Source: Pseudonocardia sp. N23 (GTDB lineage: Bacteria; Actinomycetota; Actinomycetes; Mycobacteriales; Pseudonocardiaceae). Taken from it: a stretch of 56,217 nt of DNA. The notes beneath the pieces were generated by a model, which did not search any database, was not told where the DNA came from, and worked only from the letters and a program-made list of their open reading frames with translations. The stretch covers positions 1-56,217 of the forward strand of contig NZ_BEGX01000019.1 of the NCBI RefSeq assembly GCF_002583555.1, given 5' to 3'. Position 1 is the stretch's first letter, and each line of letters opens with the position of its first letter. The translations under genes were made by a program, and so were the position numbers. Shown here in pieces: positions 1 through 8,344 of this stretch.

Positions 1-178
1 CGCAGGTGTGATGGCCGGGCCGCTGGTGCGCTCCTCCTACCGCGCCGGACGGCTCTACGCCCAGACGATCGCAGCACGTGGTGAGGAGCTGACCCCGACG
101 CTGGTGCACCTCGCCGCCGAGGGTGCCGCGGCCCAGGAGGCCCGCTCCCTGCTCACCCCGACGGGAGTCGCCCGATGA
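1..178 (+). CDS. lipA: Lipoyl synthase, C-terminal end (partial)
   Basis: The frame starting at base 2 encodes the last 58 residues of lipoyl synthase, the radical-SAM enzyme that inserts sulfur into protein-bound octanoyl groups. The stretch [20 protein letters not shown] is the characteristic C-terminal block of actinobacterial LipA, which carries the serine that ligates the auxiliary cluster (RSSYRAG). The radical-SAM core lies outside the window. The stop (176-178) overlaps an ATG at 175 that opens a lipB-like remnant. Recognition rests on the C-terminal block only, but that block is distinctive. Confidence 0.85.
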   Translation, partial: AGVMAGPLVRSSYRAGRLYAQTIAARGEELTPTLVHLAAEGAAAQEARSLLTPTGVAR

Positions 179-638
179 GCGCCGCGCTCACCTGCAAGCT
201 CGTGCCCATCCCGTCATCGCGCTGCGCGACCGGCTGGCTGCGCCCGGGTACGTCGCCCGGCTGGAGGCGGCACTCGTCGACGTCTGCCGCCGCTCCGGCG
301 TCGTCGGCGCCCACCGCATCACCGGCCGCTGCGGCGTCCGGGTGCCCGGCCGTGCCGGACAGCCCGCCGCCGAGATCGCCGCGATCGGCGTGCGGATGAC
401 CGGCTCCGTCACCCAGCACGGGTTCGCCCTCGACTGCGATCCCGACCTCGCCGCCTTCGACTCGATCGTGCAGTGCGGACTGCAGGACGCCGCGGTCACC
501 TCGCTCTCCGTCGCCACGGGCCGGCGCATCGGCCCCGACGACGTCCGCGAGCTCGTGGCGCACGCCGTCGTCTACGCCTCGACCGGGACTGCCCCGACGC
601 GTAGAAAAGCGTCGTGCCGCGGGCGCCGGTACGCCTAG
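175..638 (+). pseudogene. Octanoyltransferase LipB remnant (N-terminally truncated, frameshifted)
   Basis: From about base 195 one frame reads HPVIALRDRL, YVARLEAALVDVC, GRCGVRVP, AAIGVRMTGSVTQHGFAL, CGLQDAAVTSLS. This is the C-terminal half of LipB, including the lysine-loop region (here R in AAIGVR) and the HGFALNC-like block. The first 70 or so residues, with the RGG and PGQ substrate motifs, are absent. The ATG at 175 is in another frame ([10 protein letters not shown], reminiscent of GQLVAHP), so a single-base loss near 195 separates the start from the rest. lipB normally precedes lipA; here a fragment follows it, which suggests a duplicated or rearranged copy. A functional LipB would have to lie elsewhere. 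Confidence 0.65.
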
Positions 639-647
639 CCTCGCCGC

Positions 648-2048
648 GTGACCGAGACGCGGACGTCGGCCGGGCGGGTTCGGGGTACCGACGAGGCGGG
701 CGTCGCGGTGTTCCGCGGCATCCCGTTCGCGGCGCCGCCCGTCGGCGACCTGCGCTTCGCGGCGCCCGCGCCGCCCCGGCCGTGGGACGGCGTCCGGGAG
801 GCGACGACGTTCGGTCCCCCGCCGCCGCAGCCCGCGGGCACGGGCGGTCGTGCCTTCGTCGCCGGTGACACCGACTGGCTCACGCTCAACGTCTGGGCAC
901 CCGACCCGGGCCCCGGCGCGGGTCTGCCGGTGATGGTCTGGATCCACGGCGGCGCGTACACGATCGGTGCCGCCGACCTCCCGGAGTACGACGGTGCCCG
1001 GCTCGCCCGCGACGGCGTCGTGCTCGTCACCGCCAACCATCGCGTGGGCGTCGAGGGGTTCGCGCACGTCGAGGGTGCGCCGGACAACCGCGGTCTGCTC
1101 GACCAGGTCGCGGTCCTGAAGTGGGTACAGGAGAACATCGGTGCCTTCGGCGGGGATCCCGCGCGCGTCACCGTGTTCGGGCAGTCGGCGGGCGGCGGAT
1201 CGGTCGCCGCGCTGCTGACGATGCCGCGGGCGGCCGGGCTGTTCGGCCGGGCCGTCGCGCAGAGCGTGCAGGGGACGACGTTCACCCCCGAGCTGGCCCG
1301 CGACATCGGCTCGGCCTTCGCCGCCGAGATCGGGCTGCGCGCGACGACGGCCGACCTCGCCGACGTCGACCCCGAACTCCTGGTCGCGGCGTCCGACGAG
1401 GTCATCGCGAAGGCGGGCGCGCACGTGGACCGCTGGGGACCGGCGGCGTACCGGTCCATCCTGTTCTCCCCGGTCGTCGACGGCGACGTCCTGCCCGCGT
1501 CGCCGTGGCAGGTGCGTCACGACGTCGACCTCCTGGTCGGGCACACCCGCGACGAGAACAGGCTGTTCGTCGTGTTCGGCGAGGTCGACCCGGCGGACGT
1601 CGCCGCGGCGGAGGAGCGGTACGCGCCGGGGCCCTACGAGGAAGGGGACCCGGACCGGCTGTACGACCTGGTGCTGTCGGACTGGATGTTCCGGATGCCG
1701 TCGCTGCACCTGGCCGAGCGGGCGGCGCGGGCGCACGTCTACGAGCTGACCTGGGGCGGCACCCTCGGCGCCTGCCACGGTCTCGACGTGCCGCTCGTCT
1801 TCGGCAACCTGACCCGCGGGCGGCCGGCGTCGCTGATCGGGGACGTCGCCACCGCCGGGCAGGTGTCGGCGGCGATGCGCGCGGCCTGGGTCGCATTCGC
1901 CACCCACGGCGACCCCGGTTGGCCGGTGTTCGACGACGACGGGCTCGTGCAGCTCTTCGACACCGAGCCGGCGGTCGTGCCGTACCCGGAGACGGAGTCG
2001 CGGCGGGTCTGGCGCGACCATGTCTTCGCGCCGTTGCCCCTGCGGTGA
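648..2048 (+). CDS. Type B carboxylesterase (para-nitrobenzyl esterase family)
   Basis: This 466-residue alpha/beta hydrolase probably hydrolyses carboxylic esters in the cytosol, as no signal peptide is visible. The N-terminus has the family start SAGRVRG...FRGIPFAAPPVGDLRF, followed by LTLNVW, oxyanion loop IHGGAY and nucleophile elbow FGQSAGG with Ser180. The acid is Glu303 in TRDENR and the base is His377 in GACHGLDVP. The start is GTG at 648, ten bases after the lipB remnant. The length is near the usual 480-500. A paralogue lies at 8345-9688. The substrate cannot be read from the sequence. Confidence 0.88.
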   Translation: MTETRTSAGRVRGTDEAGVAVFRGIPFAAPPVGDLRFAAPAPPRPWDGVREATTFGPPPPQPAGTGGRAFVAGDTDWLTLNVWAPDPGPGAGLPVMVWIHGGAYTIGAADLPEYDGARLARDGVVLVTANHRVGVEGFAHVEGAPDNRGLLDQVAVLKWVQENIGAFGGDPARVTVFGQSAGGGSVAALLTMPRAAGLFGRAVAQSVQGTTFTPELARDIGSAFAAEIGLRATTADLADVDPELLVAASDEVIAKAGAHVDRWGPAAYRSILFSPVVDGDVLPASPWQVRHDVDLLVGHTRDENRLFVVFGEVDPADVAAAEERYAPGPYEEGDPDRLYDLVLSDWMFRMPSLHLAERAARAHVYELTWGGTLGACHGLDVPLVFGNLTRGRPASLIGDVATAGQVSAAMRAAWVAFATHGDPGWPVFDDDGLVQLFDTEPAVVPYPETESRRVWRDHVFAPLPLR

Positions 2049-2220
2049 CGACGCGTGCGTCACGGGTGCGGACCGCGGGGCGGGTCCGTGATCGTCACGA
2101 GTCGCCACCCGGACCCGCCGCCCACCTGGTGAGGTGACTCCCGGCGCGTCCCCGGGACGGTCGCGGGTCCGGTCACGACAATGACCTCCGTCCGCGCGAG
2201 GCGGGCGGAGGGCGGTCGGC

Positions 2221-3150
2221 ATGCTCCACCTACGGGTGATCTCGCCTCCGGCACGCACCGGCGACGTGCGCAGGCTGCTGCTCGACGAGCCCGGCGCCAC
2301 CCATGTGACCCTGCACGCGGGGGTCGCGCTGCAGCCTCCCGGTGACCTCGTCGAGGCCGACGTGACCCGCGAGGCCGTCGACGCGTTGCTGGGTCGGCTC
2401 GCCGACCTCGGCATCGAGGCCGCCGGCGGGATCACGCTCGAGACGGTCGACACGACGCTCTCGGACGCGGCCGACGCCGCCGAGGAGGCGGTGCCGGGCG
2501 ACCCGTCCGACGCGATCGTCTGGGACGAGCTCGTCGAACGCACCGGCGAGGAGTCGCGGCTGTCGGTGAGCTTCCAGGCCTTCCTCACGATCGCGTGCCT
2601 GCTCGCCGCGATCGGCGCGGTCACGAACTCGCCGGTGACCGTGGTGGGCGCGATGGTGCTGGGGCCGGAGTTCGGCCCGTTGGCGGCGGTCGCGGTCGGC
2701 GTGGTGCTGCGCCGCCGGGACCTGGTCCGCCGGGGCGGGCTCGCGCTGGCCGCCGGCTTCCCGCTGGCGATGGGCGTCACCGCGCTCGCGGCCGTCGTGT
2801 TCGACGCCGCCGGCCTGTTCCCGACGACCCTCGACCACCTCGACCAGACCGACTTCGTCTACCAGGTCGGGCCGTTCTCGCTGATCGTCGCCCTGCTGGC
2901 GGGGGCAGCGGGGATGGTCGCCCTGAACTCGGCGAAGGCCGCCGCGCTGGTCGGCGTGTTCATCTCGGTGACGACGGTGCCCGCGGCGGGATTCTTCGCG
3001 GTCGCGCTGGTCGAGGGCCAGTACGCCCGCGCCGGGCAGTCCGCGCTGCAGCTGCTGGTCAACCTGGTCGGTATCGTCGCCGCCGCCGTCGTGGTCCTGA
3101 TGATCTACCGGTGGAACACCGCGCGGGCGGCTCGGCGGGGTGGGCCCTGA
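2221..3150 (+). CDS. DUF389 family integral membrane protein
   Basis: 309 residues. The N-terminal 110 or so are soluble, with a ferredoxin-like-fold character (RVISPPARTGDVRRLL...). They are followed by about five or six hydrophobic segments beginning at FLTIACLLAAIGAVTNSPV. The motif VVGAMVLGPEFGP is the DUF389 signature (compare GAMLISPLMGP). The family's function is unknown. The gene is followed after 43 bases by a cation diffusion facilitator on the same strand, but a candidate operator lies between them, so they need not share an operon. Confidence 0.8.
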   Translation: MLHLRVISPPARTGDVRRLLLDEPGATHVTLHAGVALQPPGDLVEADVTREAVDALLGRLADLGIEAAGGITLETVDTTLSDAADAAEEAVPGDPSDAIVWDELVERTGEESRLSVSFQAFLTIACLLAAIGAVTNSPVTVVGAMVLGPEFGPLAAVAVGVVLRRRDLVRRGGLALAAGFPLAMGVTALAAVVFDAAGLFPTTLDHLDQTDFVYQVGPFSLIVALLAGAAGMVALNSAKAAALVGVFISVTTVPAAGFFAVALVEGQYARAGQSALQLLVNLVGIVAAAVVVLMIYRWNTARAARRGGP

Positions 3151-3164
3151 CGCCGGCGCCTCGC

Positions 3165-3187
3165 TTGCACTTATGCGCATGTCGCAA
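3165..3187. promoter_or_regulatory. Candidate metalloregulator operator upstream of CDF transporter
   Basis: An 8-bp perfect palindrome ATGCGCAT (3173-3180) is flanked by TTGC (3165-3168) and GCAA (3184-3187), immediately upstream of the transporter start. ATGCGCAT-centred dyads are typical ArsR/SmtB operators. No ArsR gene lies next to it, so the assignment is inference from the motif and the regulated gene type. Confidence 0.4.
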
Positions 3188-3193
3188 TAGGTT

Positions 3194-4189
3194 GTGGTCG
3201 TGAGCGATCGTCACGACACCGGCCACGGGCACGGGCACGGGCACGGGTTGTCCGCCGACGCCGACCGGCGCTGGCTGACCATCGCACTCGTCCTGATCTC
3301 GGTGTTCATGGTCGCCGAGTTCGTCGTCGGCCTCATCGCCGGCTCGCTGGCCCTGCTGTCCGACTCGGCGCACATGCTCACCGACGCCGTGTCGATCGTG
3401 CTCGCCCTCGTCGCGATCCGGCTCGCCGCCAGGCCCGCAGCGGGCGGCTACACCTACGGGCTGCGTCGCGCCGAGATCCTCTCCGCCCAGGCCAACGGCA
3501 TCACGCTGCTGCTGCTGGCCGTGTGGTTCGTCTACGAGGGGATCACCCGGCTCATCGATCCCCCGCCGGTCGAGGGCGGGCTCGTCCTCGTCACCGCGCT
3601 GGTCGGGATCGTCGTCAACGTGGCGGCGACGTGGTGCATCAGCCGGGCCAACCGTTCGAGCCTCAACGTCGAGGGCGCCTTCCAGCACATCCTCAACGAC
3701 CTCTTCGCGTTCGTCGCGACGGCGATCGCGGGCCTCGTCCTCGTGACCACCGGCTTCACCCGGGCCGACGCGATCGCCGCGCTGGTCGTCGCCGCCCTGA
3801 TGGTCAAGGCCGGGTGGGCGCTGGTGCGCGAGTCGGGCCTCATCTTCCTCGAGGCGGCCCCCCGCGGGACCGACCCCGAGGCCCTCGGCGCCGAGCTCGT
3901 CTCGGTGCCGGGTGTCGCCGAGGTGCACGACCTGCACCTGTGGGAGATCACCTCCGGTGAGGCGGCGCTGTCGGCGCACGTCATGGTCCGCCCGGAGGAC
4001 GACTGCCACCAGGTACAGAAGGCCGTCGAGGACATCCTCCGCACCCACGGGCTGCGGCACACGACGCTGCAGGTCGACCACTCGGAACCCGGGGTCGACG
4101 ACCACTGCGAGGAGTCGCACGGCGTCGCGCACCGGTCGCCTGCCCTCGACGACCCGGCCCCACGCCGGGCGTCCGGGCCGTGCCGCTGA
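3194..4189 (+). CDS. Cation diffusion facilitator (CzcD/ZitB-like metal exporter)
   Basis: About 330 residues, in the inner membrane; proton-driven export of Zn(II) or a similar divalent ion. A His-rich N-terminus (HGHGHGHG) precedes six membrane segments. The metal site is DSAHMLTD in TM2 and HILND in TM5 (HxxxD pairs). A cytoplasmic C-terminal domain starts near PGVAEVHDLHLWEI, the family block, and a further His/Cys-containing tail (DDHCEESHGVAH) follows. The start is GTG 3194 or, equally possible, GTG 3200. The end is separated by three bases from the end of the convergent rph gene. Metal specificity is not decided by sequence. Confidence 0.88.
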   Translation: MVVSDRHDTGHGHGHGHGLSADADRRWLTIALVLISVFMVAEFVVGLIAGSLALLSDSAHMLTDAVSIVLALVAIRLAARPAAGGYTYGLRRAEILSAQANGITLLLLAVWFVYEGITRLIDPPPVEGGLVLVTALVGIVVNVAATWCISRANRSSLNVEGAFQHILNDLFAFVATAIAGLVLVTTGFTRADAIAALVVAALMVKAGWALVRESGLIFLEAAPRGTDPEALGAELVSVPGVAEVHDLHLWEITSGEAALSAHVMVRPEDDCHQVQKAVEDILRTHGLRHTTLQVDHSEPGVDDHCEESHGVAHRSPALDDPAPRRASGPCR

Positions 4190-4192
4190 GTA

Positions 4193-6799
4193 CTACGGAC
4201 CCTCCAGCATCTCGACGTGGCCACTGGTCCCGTTCACCCGGATCCGCTGTCCGTCCTTGACGAGCCGGGTGGCGTCCTGCACCCCCACGACGGCGGGCAG
4301 CCCGTACTCGCGGGCGACCACCGCGCCGTGGGTCATCAGACCGCCGACCTCGGTCACCAGGCCGGCGATCGTCACGAACAGCGGCGACCAGCTGGGGTCG
4401 GTGTAGGCGGTGACCAGGATGTCGCCTGGCTCGACGTCGGCGTCGGCCATCGTGAGCACGACGCGGGCGCGGCCCTCGACGGTCCCGGCGGACACGGCGA
4501 GCCCGGGCAGCGCACCCGCGGGCAGGTCCTCGCGCCGGTACGCCCCGGCGACGGTCTCGCCGTCGGACGTGAGCACCCGCGGCGGGGTGAGCGTCCGGAA
4601 GAAGGCCTGGTCCTCGCGGCGCCTGCGGATCAGCTCGCGGTCGGCCCGGCCCGTGCGCACGACCTCGTGGAGCTCCTGGAACCGGAGGTGGACGGCATCC
4701 TCACGGTCGTCCAGGACGCCGTCGAGCACCAGGCGGTCGGCCTCGGCGAGCAGTGCGTTCTTGTACAGGAAATAGCGGCTCACCATGCCGTACTTGGGAT
4801 ACTCGCGATATCCGATGAATGTCCGGAGCCGGTCGATCATCGCTTTCGTCTCGACGGTCTTCTGCTCCCCGCCGGGCAGTTCCCGGATTCGCGCGAGCAG
4901 CTCCTGCTCCTTCGCCGCGGCGTCCCGCCTGCCCTCGTCGAAACGCCGCCGGCTCTCGCCGGGTGCGAAGGTGTCGACGTTGCCGAGGATCACGGGGACG
5001 AGCGCGGCGGGCTGTTCGCTCCACCGTGGCCGGCTGATGTCGATCTCGCCGACGCAGCGCATGCCGTACTCGTCGAGGTAGCCGCGGATCGCGTCGCGGA
5101 CCTCCTCGCCGCCCGCGACCTCGGACAGCCGGTCCAGGACGTCGTCGCCACCGGCCCGCAGGTGCGCGACCGCCGCCGGGTGCGCGCGGACCACGTCGGC
5201 GACGTCGAGCAGCGCGAGCCCCATCTCCGAGGTGATGTTGTGCGGGACGGACCGGGTGAGGGTGTCGGCGGCGTTCTCCTCACCGAGCCAGGTGCGCATC
5301 CGGTCGTTGATCCACTGCGCGGCATCCATCGCGGTCATGAACACCTGGTGGCTGCGGCGGTCGAACAGCAGCCTGCGCAGCTCCTGGAAGTCCTCCAGGA
5401 CGAAGTCGAACAGATCGGCACCGTGGTGCTCGCCGATGTCGCGGGCGACCGCGGCCAGGGATTCCCGGCTCCCCGCGATCAGGTCCTCGACCAGCGCCGG
5501 GTCGGCGTCGATCGGGTCGAACGCGCCGGCGAGCGGGGCGGCCGATCCACCCGGCGACGGGGCGGCCAGGAAGTCGTCGCGGTCGAGGACGGTCCGCAGC
5601 GCGTCCCCGAGCAGCGGGTCCGACGTCGTCATCGTGTCGAGGAGGACGGTACGGCCCGCCTGCGACGCCACATGGCCGGTGACGTCGACGAACAGCCGCC
5701 CACCCGCCTCGGCCATGGGCCGCGGCGTGGTCAGCTGCCACACCGACAGCCCCAGCGGCGTCATCGCGTCGGTCATCATCTGCTGGTGCCCGACCGACAC
5801 GTAGACGTGGTTGCCGCCGTCCTCGTTCGGCGGCACGGGGTACAGCGTCGTGATCGGCCTGCTCTGGACGATCCGGACCTCCCCACCGGCCAGGCACCAC
5901 TCGATGTCCTGCGGGCGGCCGAAGTGCACCTCGATGCGACGGCCCAGCTGCGCGAGTGCCACCACCTGCCCGTCGGTGAGCGTCGCCGCGTCCTGCAGCT
6001 CGGGCCCGACCTGCTCCGCCTCCGTCCCGCCCCCCGGTGACGCGACGACGGCGACCTTCTTCGTGGCGATGGCGCTGTCGACGACCTCGCCGGCACGCAC
6101 CGTCCAGGCGTCGGCGTCGACCAGGCCGGACACCAGCGCCTCGCCGAGACCCGGGACGGCCTCCACCCGCACGACCGTCCGGTCGGACGTGACGGGGTCG
6201 GCCGTGAACAGGACGCCCGACACCTGCGGGAACACCATCGCCTGCACGACGACCGCCATCGCGACCCGGCGGTGGTCGACGTCGTTGCGCAGCCGGTAGG
6301 TCACCGCCCGCTCGGTGAACAGCGACGCCCAGCACGACCGGATGTGGTCCAGGACCGCCGCGGGACCGACGACGTTGAGGTAGGAGTCCTGCTGGCCCGC
6401 GAACGACGCCGTCGGCAGGTCCTCGGCGGTCGCGCTGGACCGGACGGCGACGGCGGTGCCCTCGCCCAGCCGGGCCAACGGCCGGGTCAGCTCGGCGGCC
6501 AGGTCATCGGGGATCGGCAACCTCTCCACGGTCGCGCGGACCTCCGCGCTGAGTCCGGCGACCGGGTCCCGGTCCGCCGGGTCCAGGTGCGACAGCGCGT
6601 CGAGCAACCCGTCGAGCGCGGGCGCGTGGGCCAGCACCCGTCGGAACGCGTGCGTGGTCACGCAGTACCCGGGTGGCACGTGGACACCGTCCACCCGCAT
6701 GAGCTCCCCCAGGTTCGCGGCCTTGCCGCCGACCACCGCGACCCCGCTCCCGTGAATCTCCTCGAAATCCAGCACGAAACGGTCGTGCGACAAATCCAT
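4193..6799 (-). CDS. rph: Rifamycin-inactivating phosphotransferase
   Basis: 868 residues, the usual Rph length. Rph phosphorylates rifamycins on the ansa-bridge C21 hydroxyl using ATP with AMP and phosphate as by-products. The N-terminal ATP-grasp part has VVGGKAANLGELMRVDG and AVRSSATAEDLPTASFAGQQ. The rifamycin-binding middle contains PHNITSEMGLALLDVADVVR. The C-terminal swivelling domain has GGLMTHGAVVAREYGLPAVV, with the phosphorylated His at residue 824. The ATG at 6799 (MDLSHDRF) is chosen because GGGGGAA lies 8 bases upstream; an in-frame ATG at 6820 would add 7 residues. A palindromic rifamycin-associated element lies 67 bases upstream, implying rifamycin induction. Confidence 0.93.
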   Translation of the reverse strand: MDLSHDRFVLDFEEIHGSGVAVVGGKAANLGELMRVDGVHVPPGYCVTTHAFRRVLAHAPALDGLLDALSHLDPADRDPVAGLSAEVRATVERLPIPDDLAAELTRPLARLGEGTAVAVRSSATAEDLPTASFAGQQDSYLNVVGPAAVLDHIRSCWASLFTERAVTYRLRNDVDHRRVAMAVVVQAMVFPQVSGVLFTADPVTSDRTVVRVEAVPGLGEALVSGLVDADAWTVRAGEVVDSAIATKKVAVVASPGGGTEAEQVGPELQDAATLTDGQVVALAQLGRRIEVHFGRPQDIEWCLAGGEVRIVQSRPITTLYPVPPNEDGGNHVYVSVGHQQMMTDAMTPLGLSVWQLTTPRPMAEAGGRLFVDVTGHVASQAGRTVLLDTMTTSDPLLGDALRTVLDRDDFLAAPSPGGSAAPLAGAFDPIDADPALVEDLIAGSRESLAAVARDIGEHHGADLFDFVLEDFQELRRLLFDRRSHQVFMTAMDAAQWINDRMRTWLGEENAADTLTRSVPHNITSEMGLALLDVADVVRAHPAAVAHLRAGGDDVLDRLSEVAGGEEVRDAIRGYLDEYGMRCVGEIDISRPRWSEQPAALVPVILGNVDTFAPGESRRRFDEGRRDAAAKEQELLARIRELPGGEQKTVETKAMIDRLRTFIGYREYPKYGMVSRYFLYKNALLAEADRLVLDGVLDDREDAVHLRFQELHEVVRTGRADRELIRRRREDQAFFRTLTPPRVLTSDGETVAGAYRREDLPAGALPGLAVSAGTVEGRARVVLTMADADVEPGDILVTAYTDPSWSPLFVTIAGLVTEVGGLMTHGAVVAREYGLPAVVGVQDATRLVKDGQRIRVNGTSGHVEMLEGP

Positions 6800-6865
6800 G
6801 GTGATGCGTTCCCCCGCCATGACGTCGATTGCGGTCTTTCGAGTCGCAGAGTCTGCGCCACCGAC

Positions 6866-6886
6866 GGGGTCTTGCCGCAAGACCCC
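6866..6886. promoter_or_regulatory. Rifamycin-associated element (RAE)-like palindrome
   Basis: A perfect inverted repeat with arms GGGGTCTTGC and GCAAGACCCC around one central C. It has the CTTGC-GCAAG core of the RAE found upstream of rifamycin-inactivating genes (arr, rgt, rox, rph) in actinomycetes. It sits between rph (leftward) and a PaaK-like gene (rightward). The CTTGC-GCAAG half-sites provide TTGC-type -35 sequences on both strands. The link to RAE is from known motif shape and the adjacent rph; the extra T/A pair in each arm is a variation I notice. Confidence 0.8.
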
Positions 6887-6900
6887 CTGTGCGCTATACG
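6872..6900 (+). promoter_or_regulatory. Probable rightward promoter overlapping the RAE
   Basis: TTGCCG (6872-6877) and TATACG (6895-6900) are separated by 17 bases, a good housekeeping-sigma spacing. The -35 box lies inside the RAE palindrome. The start codon of the rightward gene is at 6958. This makes the PaaK-like gene a candidate rifamycin-responsive gene. Confidence 0.5.
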
Positions 6901-6957
6901 TTGAAACAGAGGGAAACGGATCTCGACCGCTGTGCCGTGCCGGGCCAGACTGGGCGG

Positions 6958-8331
6958 ATGACCGACCCGAGGGTGGCCTACGAACGGTTGCGTGGCTCCC
7001 ACCTGGCAGTGGTCCGAGCCGCGCTGGAGGACCACGTCGCCCGGCTCGACTGGTCGCCCGACCGCATCGAGGCCTACCGGACCCAGCGGCTGCGCGCGCT
7101 CCTGGCCTACGCCCGCGAGCGGTCCCCGTTCCACGCCGCCCGGCTGTCCGACCTGGACCCGGCCACCGCGACCGTCGACGACCTGGCCCGGCTGCCACCG
7201 ATGCTCAAGCGCGACGCGCAGGACCGGTGGGACGAGATCGTCACCACCCCCCGCATCGACCGCGCCGGCGCCGAGGACGTGCTGACCCGTCAGGAGTGGT
7301 TCTCCTACTCCCCCGACGGGCTGCAGGTGTTCAGCTCCGGCGGCTCGACGGGCGTGCGCGGCGTGTACGTGTGGGGCTGGGACCAGTTCGTCACGCTGGC
7401 CTGCCTGGCGTGGCGCTGGCAGGTCCGCGCCGACCGGCGCGCCGGCCGGTCGGGCCCGTCGACGCTGGTGGTGCTGGAGGCGGGCGGGCCGCCGCACGCC
7501 AGCACCCCGCTGTTCGACGTCGCGACCGACCCGTCGATGGCGACGGTCGTCGTCCCCGCGGCCGCACCGTTCGAGGAGGTGCGGGCCGCGGTGGGCGGCG
7601 CGCGGCCGACCCATCTGGTCGGGTACGCGTCGGTGATCGGCCGGCTCGCCCGGGAGGTCGTCGCGGGCCGGCTCGACATCGCCCCCGTCCGCGTCAGCAC
7701 CAACTCCGAACCGCTCACCGACGACGACCGCGACGCCATCGCCGCCGCGTGGGGTGCACCCGTCCACAACCTGTGGGGGTCGACGGAGATCGGCGTCCAG
7801 GCCGTCGGCTGCGGCGAGGGCGAGGGCCTGCACATCTGCGCCGACGAGGTGATCCTCGAACGCGTCGACGGCGACGGCCGCCCGGTCGCCCCCGACGAGC
7901 CGGCCGAGCGCACGCTGGCGACGGGGCTGGCCGGCCGCGACTTCCCGTTCCTGCGCTACGACCTCGGCGACGAGGTCACGCTGCTGCCCGGCCGGTGCCC
8001 GTGCGGCAGTGCGATGCCGCGGGTCGCCGCGATCGCCGGGCGCCGCGACGACGACTTCCACTACCCCGGCGCGGCGGTCCCGGCCTCGGCGTTCCGCTAC
8101 GTGCTCGGCACCGACCCGGCGATCTCGGAGTACCAGGTGCGACAGACGCCGGGTGGGGCGGACGTGCTGGTCGTCGGCACCCCCGACGTCGCGGCGGTCG
8201 CGGCCGCGCTGGTCGGGTCCGTCCGGCCGCACGGGCTGGCCGACCCGGTGATCCGGGTGGACGTCGCCGACCGGATCCCGCGGCACGCGGCGACGGGCAA
8301 GCTGCGCCGGTTCGTACCGTTGCCCGGCTGA
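6958..8331 (+). CDS. PaaK-like adenylate-forming enzyme (phenylacetate-CoA ligase family)
   Basis: 457 residues. It belongs to the PaaK/CapK branch of the ANL superfamily, which activates carboxylates as adenylates, usually for CoA transfer. The P-loop-like motif is VFSSGGSTGVRGVYVW, the acid-recognition/AMP block is NLWGSTEIG, and the hinge region follows FLRYDLGDEVTLLPGRCPCG. A short C-terminal domain ends with ATGKLRR, the family's near-C-terminal lysine motif. The ATG at 6958 is used because the upstream in-frame extension is not protein-like. It diverges from rph across the RAE and converges with an esterase. The carboxylate substrate is unknown; a role in rifamycin response is only suggested by promoter sharing. 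Confidence 0.8.
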   Translation: MTDPRVAYERLRGSHLAVVRAALEDHVARLDWSPDRIEAYRTQRLRALLAYARERSPFHAARLSDLDPATATVDDLARLPPMLKRDAQDRWDEIVTTPRIDRAGAEDVLTRQEWFSYSPDGLQVFSSGGSTGVRGVYVWGWDQFVTLACLAWRWQVRADRRAGRSGPSTLVVLEAGGPPHASTPLFDVATDPSMATVVVPAAAPFEEVRAAVGGARPTHLVGYASVIGRLAREVVAGRLDIAPVRVSTNSEPLTDDDRDAIAAAWGAPVHNLWGSTEIGVQAVGCGEGEGLHICADEVILERVDGDGRPVAPDEPAERTLATGLAGRDFPFLRYDLGDEVTLLPGRCPCGSAMPRVAAIAGRRDDDFHYPGAAVPASAFRYVLGTDPAISEYQVRQTPGGADVLVVGTPDVAAVAAALVGSVRPHGLADPVIRVDVADRIPRHAATGKLRRFVPLPG

Positions 8332-8344
8332 CCAGCGGGTTCTG

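Noticed and set aside
153..2780. Very long minus-strand open frame (875 codons) across lipB, the esterase and DUF389
   Set aside because: It is antisense to well-recognised proteins and reads as low-complexity Arg/Gly/Pro text; such frames arise from high GC.
4217..6040. 607-codon plus-strand open frame
   Set aside because: Mirror of rph; composition-driven, no motifs.
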